NCBI RefSeq assembly: GCF_016595245.1
Contig: NZ_JAENHM010000058.1
Span: 299,518-363,517, forward strand
DNA: 64,000 bases
Source of the DNA: Azospirillum endophyticum
GTDB lineage: Bacteria > Pseudomonadota > Alphaproteobacteria > Azospirillales > Azospirillaceae
Reading direction: 5' to 3'
Under the pieces are notes generated by a model. It was given only the letters and a program-made list of their open reading frames with translations, ran no database searches and had not been told where the DNA came from. This document shows positions 54,808-63,700 of this stretch, piece by piece (the stretch's first letter is position 1; each line of letters begins with the position of its first letter). A program made the position numbers and the translations under genes.

Positions 54808-54925
54808 GTGCGCCGCAAAAAACGGCAGACGGCGTAATACCCTCGGCAGGCGGTTCATACCTTCCGCCGGGTCATAGCCAACGGAATCAACCGCTCCGGC
54901 CGATTTTTCAGCAAAAGCCATCCTT

Positions 54926-54940
54926 TGGCATGAGGCTTGC
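54926..54940 (+). promoter_or_regulatory. Sigma-54 promoter for nrtA
   Basis: TGGCATGAGGCTTGC has the invariant GG and GC ten bases apart and one deviation (T for C) from the RpoN consensus. The predicted start is near 54952, leaving a ~250-base nrtA leader. Confidence 0.7.
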
Positions 54941-55030
54941 GAAGAGGGGGCCAGAGACGCGCCAACGACGGTGCGTGCATCCCAAGCGTCCAATGATGGG
55001 CCAGCCCCCGGCAGTGTTGCCGACCCCGGT

Positions 55031-55066
55031 ATCGACAAGCCTTTTCCTAAGGCTTTTCCGGTCGAT
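55031..55066 (+). other. Bulged hairpin in the nrtA leader
   Basis: ATCGAC/GTCGAT outer stem and AAGCCTT/AAGGCTT inner stem with loop TTCCT and a TTCCG bulge. It is within the predicted transcript and has no U-run, so it may be a regulatory RNA fold rather than a terminator. Confidence 0.45.
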
Positions 55067-55205
55067 CCCGCTGGACGCTTTCGACGGCCAAGGCACCTCA
55101 TAGCCATCTGCCCGAAAAACAGCCAGTCCGGGACTTGCCCAGAAAATCGTCACCGGTGTCGCACGCCCGACCGCTGGTCCGGATTTCAGAGATGGAGCAA
55201 CCGAC

Positions 55206-56603
55206 GTGGCCCACCGCACCCTCCGCCGCCTTCTCGCATCCGCTGCCCCATTGGCCATTGCCGCCGTCGCCCTGACCGCAGGCGTCTCTGCCCATGCCGC
55301 CCCGCTCGACGTCGAAAAGGAGCAGCTCAAGCTCGGCTTCATCAAGCTGACCGACATGGCGCCGCTCGCCATCGCCGTCGAGAAGGGCTTCTTCGAGGAT
55401 GAAGGGCTGTCCGTCACGCTGGAGCCGCAGGCGAACTGGAAGGTCCTGCTCGACCGCGTGATCTCCGGCGAGCTGGACGGCGCCCACATGCTGGCCGGCC
55501 AGCCGCTGGGCGCCACCATCGGCTTCGGCACCAAGGCGCACATCGTCACCGCCTTCTCGATGGACCTGAACGGCAACGGCATCACGCTGTCGAACGACGT
55601 CTGGCGGAAGATGAAGGCCAACGTGCCCACCGGCGCCGACGGCAAGCCGGTCCACCCGATCAAGGCCGACGCGCTGAAGCCGGTGATCGCCCAGTACAAG
55701 GCCGAGGGCAAGCCCTTCAACATGGGCATGGTCTTCCCGGTCTCGACCCACAATTACGAGCTGCGCTACTGGCTGGCGTCTGGCGGGATCAACCCCGGCT
55801 TCTACAGCCCGACCGACGTGTCGGGCCAGATCGGCGCCGACGCGCTGCTGTCGGTCACCCCGCCGCCGCAGATGCCGGCAACGCTGGAAGCCGGCACCAT
55901 CTACGGCTACAGCGTCGGCGAGCCGTGGAACCAGCAGGCGGTGGTCAAGGGCATCGGCGTGCCGGTCATCACCGACACCGAGATCTGGAAGAACAACCCC
56001 GAGAAGGTCTTCGGCGTCACCGACGACTGGGCTAAGAAGAACCCCAAGACCCATCTGGCCGTCGTCAAGGCGCTGATCCGCGCCGCCCAGTGGCTGGACG
56101 AGGACAACAACGCCAACCGCGCCGAAGCGGTGAAGATCCTCGCCAAGTCCGAATATGTCGGCGCCGACGCCAAGGTCATCGCCAATTCGATGACCGGCAC
56201 CTTCGAGTACGAGAAGGGCGACAAGCGCGACGTTCCCGATTTCAACGTCTTCTTCCGCTACAACGCGACCTACCCCTTCTATTCCGACGCCGTCTGGTAC
56301 CTGACCCAGATGCGCCGCTGGGGCCAGATCGCCGAGGCCAAGCCGGACGCCTGGTACGACGAGACCGCCCGCAAGGTCTACAAGCCGGACATCTATCTCC
56401 AGGCCGCCAAGCTGCTGGTCGAGGAAGGCAAGTCGAAGGAAACCGACTTCCCGTGGAAGAGCGACGGCTACAAGCCGGTCGACACCGGCTTCATCGACGG
56501 CATCCCCTATGACGGCCACAAGCCGAACGACTACCTCGCCAAGCAGCCCATCGGCCTGAAAGGCGACCAGAAGGTCGAGGGCGGTCAGGTGGTGGGGGGC
56601 TGA
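55206..56603 (+). CDS. nrtA: Nitrate ABC transporter substrate-binding protein
   Basis: A 465-residue periplasmic nitrate/nitrite-binding protein of the NrtA/CmpA family. Signal peptide (RRLLASAAPLAIAAVALTAG, cleavage near AHAAP). Family motifs: LKLGFIKLTDMAPLAIAVEK, GELDGAHMLAGQPLGATIG and SVGEPWNQQAVVKGIGVPVI. GTG start behind GGAG. First gene of nrtA-nrtB-nrtCD; divergent from nirB and therefore co-regulated by nitrogen status. Confidence 0.93.
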   Translation: MAHRTLRRLLASAAPLAIAAVALTAGVSAHAAPLDVEKEQLKLGFIKLTDMAPLAIAVEKGFFEDEGLSVTLEPQANWKVLLDRVISGELDGAHMLAGQPLGATIGFGTKAHIVTAFSMDLNGNGITLSNDVWRKMKANVPTGADGKPVHPIKADALKPVIAQYKAEGKPFNMGMVFPVSTHNYELRYWLASGGINPGFYSPTDVSGQIGADALLSVTPPPQMPATLEAGTIYGYSVGEPWNQQAVVKGIGVPVITDTEIWKNNPEKVFGVTDDWAKKNPKTHLAVVKALIRAAQWLDEDNNANRAEAVKILAKSEYVGADAKVIANSMTGTFEYEKGDKRDVPDFNVFFRYNATYPFYSDAVWYLTQMRRWGQIAEAKPDAWYDETARKVYKPDIYLQAAKLLVEEGKSKETDFPWKSDGYKPVDTGFIDGIPYDGHKPNDYLAKQPIGLKGDQKVEGGQVVGG

Positions 56604-56616
56604 GCGCCAGCCCGAT

Positions 56617-56725
56617 GCCCCCACCCTAACCCTCCCCCGCTGGGCGGAGGAGGGGACTGCCGCCGCCTCCCCATAAGGCCCCCTCCCCTGCGAAGCGGGG
56701 GAGGGTCGGGGTGGGGGCAATCGTA
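56617..56725. repeat. REP-like repeat pair (type A) between nrtA and nrtB
   Basis: Two inverted GC-rich units (CTCCCCCGCTGGGCGGAGG; CTCCCCTGCGAAGCGGGGGAGG) with CCCCCACC ends, in the 164-bp nrtA-nrtB gap. In an operon, such a fold can protect the upstream message and raise NrtA over the membrane parts. Confidence 0.8.
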
Positions 56726-56767
56726 GCCGACGCCCCCACGCCCGCTGACAGCTCAGGACACCCCGCC

Positions 56768-57847
56768 ATGACCAGCCTGACCGACACCTCCGCCGACCTT
56801 GCCCGCGCCCAGCGCAAGGCCCGCCGCGCCCACACCCTCAACCGCATCGCCTCCGCCCTGACCGCCGTCGGCCTCGGCTGGCTGGCGCCGCTGCTACGGC
56901 TCGCCGCCGGCGAGAACCCGCGCCAGCAGGGCGTCGAGCTGTGGCGCCAGATGGGCATCCCGCTGACCGCCATCCTGCTGTTCCTCGCCGCCTGGGGCTG
57001 GGCCGCCCCGCAGGTGCAGACCAGCCTCGGCGCCATCCCCGGCCCGGCCCAGGTGTGGGAGCAGGCGACCAACCTCTACGCCGACCACAAGGCCGAACGC
57101 GCCAAGGAAGCCGCCTTCTACGAGCGGCAGGCCAAGCGCAACGCCGAGATCCTGGCGAAGGACCCGAAGGCGGAGGTCAAGACCCGCCCCTATGCCGGCA
57201 AGCCGACCTACCTCGACCAGATCGTCACCAGCCTGAAGACGGTCTTCACCGGCTTCCTGCTCGGCGCCCTGGTGGCGGTGCCGCTAGGGGTGGCGAGCGG
57301 CCTGTCGCCGACCGTCAACGCCGCGATCAACCCGCTGATCCAGATCTTCAAGCCGGTGTCGCCGCTGGCCTGGCTGCCGCTGGTCACCATGGTGGTCAGC
57401 GCCACCGTGTCGGGCAGCGACCCGCTGTTCGAGAAGTCCTTCCTGACCTCGGCCATCACCGTCACGCTGTGTTCGCTGTGGCCGACGCTGATCAACACGG
57501 CGGTCGGCGTCTCCTCCATCGACCGCGACCTGATGAATGTCGGCAAGGTGCTTCAGCTCTCCGGCTTCACCATGGTCCGCCGCCTCGTGCTGCCCTCGGC
57601 CCTGCCCTTCATCTTCACCGGCCTGCGCCTGTCGCTGGGCGTGGGCTGGATGGTCCTGATCGCCGCGGAGATGCTGGCGCAGAACCCCGGCCTCGGCAAG
57701 TTCGTCTGGGACGAGTTCCAGAACGGCTCCTCCAGCTCGCTCGCCAAGATCATGGTGGCGGTCTTCACCATCGGCCTGATCGGCTTCCTGCTCGACCGCG
57801 TGATGCTGGCGCTCCAGTCCGCCGTCAGCCACAGCCCCGCCCGCTAA
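56768..57847 (+). CDS. nrtB: Nitrate ABC transporter permease
   Basis: A 359-residue inner-membrane protein. One helix near residues 72-95, a charged cytoplasmic/periplasmic segment with many Lys/Glu (about 110-165), then the BPD_transp_1 core with EAA loop (LMNVGKVLQLSGFTMVRRLV). ATG 56768 chosen; an upstream in-frame ATG at 56711 would put REP-coded residues on the front. 11 bp before nrtCD. Confidence 0.9.
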   Translation: MTSLTDTSADLARAQRKARRAHTLNRIASALTAVGLGWLAPLLRLAAGENPRQQGVELWRQMGIPLTAILLFLAAWGWAAPQVQTSLGAIPGPAQVWEQATNLYADHKAERAKEAAFYERQAKRNAEILAKDPKAEVKTRPYAGKPTYLDQIVTSLKTVFTGFLLGALVAVPLGVASGLSPTVNAAINPLIQIFKPVSPLAWLPLVTMVVSATVSGSDPLFEKSFLTSAITVTLCSLWPTLINTAVGVSSIDRDLMNVGKVLQLSGFTMVRRLVLPSALPFIFTGLRLSLGVGWMVLIAAEMLAQNPGLGKFVWDEFQNGSSSSLAKIMVAVFTIGLIGFLLDRVMLALQSAVSHSPAR

Positions 57848-57858
57848 GGAGACCGGCC

Positions 57859-59523
57859 ATGGCGATCCTGGACCTGAAGGGTGTGTCGAAGTCCTACGGT
57901 GCCACGCAGGTGCTGCGCGACATCGACCTGTCGATCGAAGAGGGCGAATTCGTCGCCATCGTCGGCTTCTCCGGCTCCGGCAAGTCGACGCTGATCAACC
58001 TGATCGCCGGTCTGGCGATGCCCGACACAGGCGAGGTGCTCTACCGCGGCAAGCCGGTCACCGGCCCCGGCCCGGAGCGCGGCTTGGTCTTCCAGTCCTA
58101 CTCGCTGATGCCCTGGCTCAGCGTGAAGGAGAATGTCGCGCTCGCCGTCGATGCCGTCCACAAGGCCAAGGGCGGCGCTGAACGCGGCGTATTGACCCGC
58201 CGGGCGGTGGAGACGGTGGGCCTGGGTCATGCCACCGACCGCCGGCCGAAGGAGCTGTCGGGCGGCATGCGCCAGCGCGTCGGCTTCGCCCGCGCGCTCG
58301 CCATGAGCCCGGAGATGCTGCTGCTGGACGAGCCGCTGTCGGCGCTCGACGCCCTGACCCGCGCCAAGCTTCAGGACGAGATCGAGGCGATCTGGCGCAA
58401 GGACCGCAAGACCGTCATCCTCATCACCAACGATGTGGACGAGGCGATCCTGCTGGCCGACCGCATCGTGCCCCTGACGCCCGGCCCGAACGCCACGCTC
58501 GGCCCCGCCTTCACCGTCGACCTGCCGCGCCCGCGCGACCGCACCGCCGTCAACCATGACGAGGACTTCAAGCGCCTGCGCGCCGAGGTCACCGCCTATC
58601 TAATGGAGGTCGGCGTCGCCCGCGGCACCGGTGGCGATGACGGCTTGGTGCTGCCCGACGTGAAGCCGATCACCGCCTCGCCCCCGCCCAAGGCCTACAT
58701 CGAGGCGATGGGCGGGCGCGGGATGGAGGACCGCTATCTCGAATTCACCCGCCTGACCAAGACCTTTGCCACGCCGAAGGGGCCGCTGACCGTGGTGGAC
58801 GGCTTCGATCTGAAGATGCGCAAGGGCGAGTTCGTCTCGCTGATCGGCCATTCCGGCTGCGGCAAGTCCACCGTGCTGTCGATGGTCGCCGGCCTCGCGG
58901 ATGTGACCAGCGGCGGCATCGTGCTGGACGGCAAGGAGGTGGACGGCGCCGGTCCCGACCGCGCCGTGGTGTTCCAGGCCCCCAGCCTGTTCCCCTGGCT
59001 GACCGCCTATGAAAACGTCATGCTCGGTGTCGACCGCGTCTTCCCCCATGCGAGCAAGGGCGAGCGCGCCGACATCTCCCGCTATTACCTCGCCCGCGTC
59101 GGCCTTGGCGACAGCATGGACAAGAAGGCGTCGGAGCTTTCCAACGGCATGAAGCAGCGCGTCGGTATCGCCCGCGCCTTCGCCCTGTCGCCCAAGCTCC
59201 TGCTGCTCGACGAGCCCTTCGGCATGCTCGACAGCCTGACCCGCTGGGAGCTGCAGGAGGTGCTGATGGAGGTGTGGGCGCGCACCAAGGTCACGGCGGT
59301 CTGCGTGACCCACGACGTGGACGAGGCGCTGCTGCTGGCCGACCGGGTGGTGATGATGACCAACGGCCCGAACGCCAAGATCGGCCACGTCCTGACCGTC
59401 GACATCCCCCATCCCCGCACCCGCCAGGCCCTGCTGGAGCACCCGCGCTATTACGACTACCGCGAGGAGCTGCTGAACTTCCTCGAAGGCGGCCATGCCG
59501 GGGCGCCGAAAAAGGCGGCATAA
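57859..59523 (+). CDS. nrtCD: Nitrate ABC transporter, fused NrtC-NrtD ATPases
   Basis: A 554-residue protein with two complete ATPase domains, joined by a linker near residues 250-290. Domain 1: GFSGSGKST, LSGGMRQRVGFARALA, MLLLDEPLSALDA, switch region ITNDVDEAI, where the usual His is Asn. Domain 2: GHSGCGKST, LSNGMKQRVGIARAFA, LLLLDEPFGMLD and the normal VTHDVDEAL. So only domain 2 has a complete switch histidine, implying asymmetric sites. In cyanobacteria these are separate proteins and NrtC carries an extra binding domain. ATG 57859 after GGAG. Confidence 0.9.
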   Translation: MAILDLKGVSKSYGATQVLRDIDLSIEEGEFVAIVGFSGSGKSTLINLIAGLAMPDTGEVLYRGKPVTGPGPERGLVFQSYSLMPWLSVKENVALAVDAVHKAKGGAERGVLTRRAVETVGLGHATDRRPKELSGGMRQRVGFARALAMSPEMLLLDEPLSALDALTRAKLQDEIEAIWRKDRKTVILITNDVDEAILLADRIVPLTPGPNATLGPAFTVDLPRPRDRTAVNHDEDFKRLRAEVTAYLMEVGVARGTGGDDGLVLPDVKPITASPPPKAYIEAMGGRGMEDRYLEFTRLTKTFATPKGPLTVVDGFDLKMRKGEFVSLIGHSGCGKSTVLSMVAGLADVTSGGIVLDGKEVDGAGPDRAVVFQAPSLFPWLTAYENVMLGVDRVFPHASKGERADISRYYLARVGLGDSMDKKASELSNGMKQRVGIARAFALSPKLLLLDEPFGMLDSLTRWELQEVLMEVWARTKVTAVCVTHDVDEALLLADRVVMMTNGPNAKIGHVLTVDIPHPRTRQALLEHPRYYDYREELLNFLEGGHAGAPKKAA

Positions 59524-59563
59524 CCCCGTCCCATCCCCCGGAAAGCCCACCGAAGATCCATCG

Positions 59564-59591
59564 ACAAGCTGGCCCCGCGAGGCCAGCTTGT
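59564..59591 (+). terminator. Terminator after the nrt operon
   Basis: Perfect 11-bp stem ACAAGCTGGCC/GGCCAGCTTGT with loop CCGCGA, 41 bp after the nrtCD stop, followed by a T-rich TGTCTTTC. Confidence 0.7.
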
Positions 59592-59624
59592 TGTCTTTCG
59601 GCGACACAGACGGGAGAGAGGAAG

Positions 59625-60461
59625 ATGAAGCGCGTGACCCTGCCGGACGGCACCGAGGTCCCGGCTCTCGGCCAGGGCACCTGGATGATGGCGGAGGGGC
59701 GCGGCGACCGCGCCGCCGAGATCGCCGCCATCCGGGCTGGCATCGACCGTGGCCTGACCCTGATCGACACCGCCGAGATGTATGGCGACGGCGCGTCGGA
59801 AGAGCTGGTGGGTGAGGCCATCGCCGGCCGGCGCGACGGGCTGTTCGTCGTCACCAAGGTCCTGCCCAGCAATGCGTCGCGCACCGGCACGGTCAAGGCC
59901 TGCGAGCGCAGCCTGAAGCGGCTGGGGCTCGACCGCATCGACCTCTATTTGCTGCACTGGCGCGGCGGCGTGCCGCTGGAGGAGACGGTCGAGGCGTTCG
60001 AGACGCTGATCCAGGCCGGCAAGATCGCCCGCTGGGGCGTCTCCAACTTCGACGTCGACGATCTGGAGGAGTTGGCCGAGGCCACCGACCTGCACGGCTG
60101 CGCCGTCAATCAGGTGCTCTACAACCCCGAACACCGCGGCATCGAATATGACCTTCTGCCGTTCCAGCACACCGCGCGCATGCCGGTGATGGCCTATTCC
60201 CCCATCGGCCAGGGCGGCCGCCTGCTGCGCTCCCCTGCGCTCTTGGCGGTGGCGAAGCGCCATGACGCCACCCCGGCGCAGGTGGCGATTGCCTGGGCGC
60301 TCCGGCAGCAAGGCGTGATCGCGATCCCCAAGGCGGGATCCACGGTGCACGCCATCGAGAACGCCGAGGCCGTGAAGCTGACCCTGACCGCCGAGGACAT
60401 CGCCGAGATCGACAAGGCCTTCCCGCCGCCCAAGCGCAAGCAGCCGCTGGCGATGATCTGA
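59625..60461 (+). CDS. Aldo/keto reductase
   Basis: A 278-residue NADPH-dependent reductase of the AKR TIM-barrel family. Catalytic tetrad is visible: Asp and Tyr in LIDTAEMYGDGASEELV, Lys in FVVTKVLPSN, His in YLLHWRGG. The C-terminal cofactor loop is GVIAIPKAGSTVHAIENAEA. Likely a 2,5-diketo-gluconate-reductase-like enzyme; substrate unknown. ATG 59625 after GAGAGAGGAAG. Follows the nrt terminator, so separately transcribed. Confidence 0.92.
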   Translation: MKRVTLPDGTEVPALGQGTWMMAEGRGDRAAEIAAIRAGIDRGLTLIDTAEMYGDGASEELVGEAIAGRRDGLFVVTKVLPSNASRTGTVKACERSLKRLGLDRIDLYLLHWRGGVPLEETVEAFETLIQAGKIARWGVSNFDVDDLEELAEATDLHGCAVNQVLYNPEHRGIEYDLLPFQHTARMPVMAYSPIGQGGRLLRSPALLAVAKRHDATPAQVAIAWALRQQGVIAIPKAGSTVHAIENAEAVKLTLTAEDIAEIDKAFPPPKRKQPLAMI

Positions 60462-60473
60462 ACCCTGCAGCGC

Positions 60474-60716
60474 CCTCTCCCGCCCCGGGAGAGGGAGGGG
60501 ACCCGCCGCGCAGCGGTGGGGAGGGTGAGGGGGAGTCCAAGACTCCCGAACCGCATGGCTTCCTGCCCAACCCCTCACCCTTCTCATGCTCCGCATGGGC
60601 TCCGAAGTCGCTCGCAAGCCTCGCGACTGCATTCCACCTACGACTGCGTTGCAGTCGTCCGGCCTATGGCCGTCGGCTCCATGCCCTCTCCCGGGGCGGG
60701 AGAGGGAAACAAATGC
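60474..60716. repeat. REP-like repeat cluster (type B)
   Basis: Two type B palindromes (CCCTCTCCCGCCCCGGGAGAGGG near 60478 and the reverse near 60688) enclosing about 190 bp with further short hairpins and GGTGAGGGGG/CCCCTCACC tails. Fills the gap between convergent AKR and helicase genes. Confidence 0.75.
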
Positions 60717-60720
60717 GCCG

Positions 60721-63700
60721 TCACCCGTCGATCGGCGCCAGCAGGAAGTCGAGGTCGTCGGCGGTCAGCAGATCCTCCGCCGTGCGGTCCTGGTCGTAGA
60801 CCGCCTCGCCCAGCCGGCGCTTGCGCTCCTGAAGCTGGACCATGCGCTCCTCCACCGTGCCGGTGGTGACCAGCTTGTAGACGAAGACCGGCTTGTCCTG
60901 GCCGATGCGGTGGGCGCGGTCGGTCGCCTGGTCCTCCACCGCCGGGTTCCACCACGGGTCGTAATGGATCACCGTGTCAGCGGCGGTCAGGTTCAGCCCG
61001 GTGCCGCCGGCCTTCAGGCTGATGAGGAACAGCGGCACCTCGCCGGCCTGGAAGCGCCTGACCGGCGTCTCGCGGTCCCTGGTGTCGCCGGTCAGCTCGA
61101 CGAAGGGGATGCCCAACCGCTCCAGCTCCGGCCGCATCAGGTCGAACATCGAGGTGAACTGCGAGAACAGCAGGATGCGCCGGCCGTCGTCCAGCAGCTC
61201 CGGCAGCATCTCCAGCAGCCGGTCGAGCTTGGCCGACACCGCCCCCTTCGCCACCCGCTTGCGGGCGCTCTCCAGCTTCACCAGCCGCGGGTCGCAGCAG
61301 ACCTGCCGCAGCTTCAGCAGCGCGTCGAGGATGGTGATGTGGCTGCGCGCCAGCCCCTTGCGCGCCACCTCCTCGCGCACCCGCTGGTCCATGGTCAGGC
61401 GGATGGTCTCATAAAGGTCGCGCTGGCTGTCGCCGGGCTCCACCGTCTCCAGGATCTCGGTCTTGGGCGGCAGGTCCCCCGCCACCTGCTCCTTGGTGCG
61501 GCGCAGCAGGAAGGGGCGGACGCGGCGGGCCAGAACGCGCTGGCGCTCGGCGTCGCCATGCTTCTCGATGGGGGTGCGGAAGGTGCGGCGGAAGCCGGTG
61601 CGGTCGCCGAACAGCGACGGCATGCTGACCGCGAACAGCGCCCACAGCTCGTCCAGATTGTTTTCCACCGGGGTGCCGGTCAGGCATAGGCGCTGGCGCG
61701 CCTCCAGGGCCTGCGCCGCCTTGTAGGACTGGCCGGCAGGATTCTTGAGATATTGCGCCTCGTCGAAGATCGCCATATGCCAGGGAATGGACGTCAGCAC
61801 CTCGCGGTCGCGCGGCAGCAGGGCATAGGAGGTCACCACCAGGTCGTAGTCGGCCAGCGACCCATGGGCCTCCTTGCGCTGCGGCCCGTGCAGGATCACC
61901 GTGCGCAGGGTCGGGGCGAAGCGCTGGACCTCCGCCCGCCAGTTGCCGAGCACGCTGGTCGGCGCGATCAGCAGGCTGGGCCGGTCGAGCCGCCCGGCCT
62001 CCTTCTCCGCCATCAGATGGGCCAGCGCCTGCACGGTCTTCCCCAGCCCCATGTCGTCGGCCAGGATGCCGCCGAAACCATGGGCGCCCAGGAACTGCAG
62101 CCAGTCCAGCCCGGCCTGCTGGTAGGGGCGCAGGGTGGCGTGCAGCCCTTGCGGCGGCGGCACCGCCGGCACGCCGCCCGCCTCGCGCAGGGCCTTTGCC
62201 ATGCTGCGGACGGCGTCGGCGCCCAGCAGCGGGATGCCGGCCGCCGCCGCCGCATCCTCCAGCGCCGACAGGTCGCCCAGATGGGACCGGCCGATCCGCA
62301 GCTCCCCGCCGCCGGGTTGCAGGCCGAACAGCTCCATCAGCACGCCGATCATCGGCTTCAGCCGCTCCACCTCCAGCGGCATGTAGCGGTTGGCGCCGAT
62401 CCGCACGAACATCGTCCCAGACGGCGCCAGCTGCTCCAGCACCGCCTCCAGGCCCGCCTCCCGGCCAACGTTCCGGCCCACATCCTGATCCTGGGCCTGC
62501 CCGCCCGCTTCGTCGCCGAAATCCTCATCCTCGAAAAAGCCATCGTCGAAAAGATCCGGGTCGACCCGGGCGAGCGCGTCGATCACCTCGCGCAGGATCG
62601 GCAGCAGGTCGATCCGCTCCCCACCGACATCGACGCCCAGCGACAGGCTGAACCAGTCGATGCCGGACCCGTCCCCGACCTCGAACGCCCAATCCTTCGG
62701 CGCGTCCAGAACCTCGTAGGGAAATCCCGGGGCGACCTCGACGCTCCAGCCGGCGGCCTTCAGTTCGGGCAGCACCGAATGGCAGAAATCGAGCCAGATC
62801 GACCGCTCGTCGAACTCGTCGCCTGGTGCCGCGAACAGTTCACCCCGGACCGACGGGGCACCGCCGACGCTGAGCGGCAGCGGCGGGATGTCGAGCCCGG
62901 TCTCCTTCAGGCGCTTGACCGCCTTCTTCTCCTCCGCCGGCCACCGCTCGGCGGTGACGAGGACGCCGTCCTCCATCCATTGCAGCGGCGGCCCGCCCCG
63001 CTTCCAATGCAGGCGGATGCCGGTATAGTCGAACAGCAAATCGGCGACCGCGATCTCGGGGGCCTCCATCATCCCATAGCCCGATCGCCCATAGCCCGGC
63101 TGATAAAGGCCGTACATCCCCACCGGCCGTGCCGCCGCCAGCCGAAGCACCGGCCGGGGCGTGACGCGGCGCCGCTCCGCCCGCGCCGGGGGATCCGGCA
63201 GCACCGGCAGACGGTCGCCGAAGCGCTCCGCCTCGGTCCGGAAGACGGCGACCTCTCCCGGCGGCAGCGCCGGGGCCGTCAGCAGCGCGGCGGCGATGTG
63301 TGGAGACACCGCCGCCGCCTCGACCGGGCCGCAGGCGGCCTCCGCCGGATCGACATAGAGCAGCGGCACGGTCGGCAGCACGAATGCCGGCGGCATGCCG
63401 TCTGATTTCGGTTCGATCGCGACGGTGAAGCTCTGGTTGCCGGCGCCGTCGGTTTCCCAGCGCGGCGTGCCGGACAGGGCCGGGCCGGGGCGCAGCGGCG
63501 CAGCCTTGCGGAAATCCTGCCAATAGAGCCGTCCGGTGCGCAGCAGGCGCTCGATCAGCCAGGGAGCGATTTCGGGCGGCAGCAGGAACCCCTGCGAAGC
63601 GGACTGTCCGTTGCGCGACACCGCCTTCAGCAGCTCGTGGTCGGTCGGAGTGACGAACTTCGCGGTGTTCAGGGTGTTGAATTGATAGGCATCATACGCC

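Larger units (their letters stand above)
54402..55205. other. Divergent nitrate-assimilation control region
   Basis: 804 bp between nirB and nrtA. From left to right it holds the nirB leader terminator, tandem hairpins, a leftward sigma-54 promoter, an AT-richer enhancer-like core, a rightward sigma-54 promoter and the nrtA leader with a bulged hairpin. Small ORFs here are not convincing genes. Confidence 0.7.
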
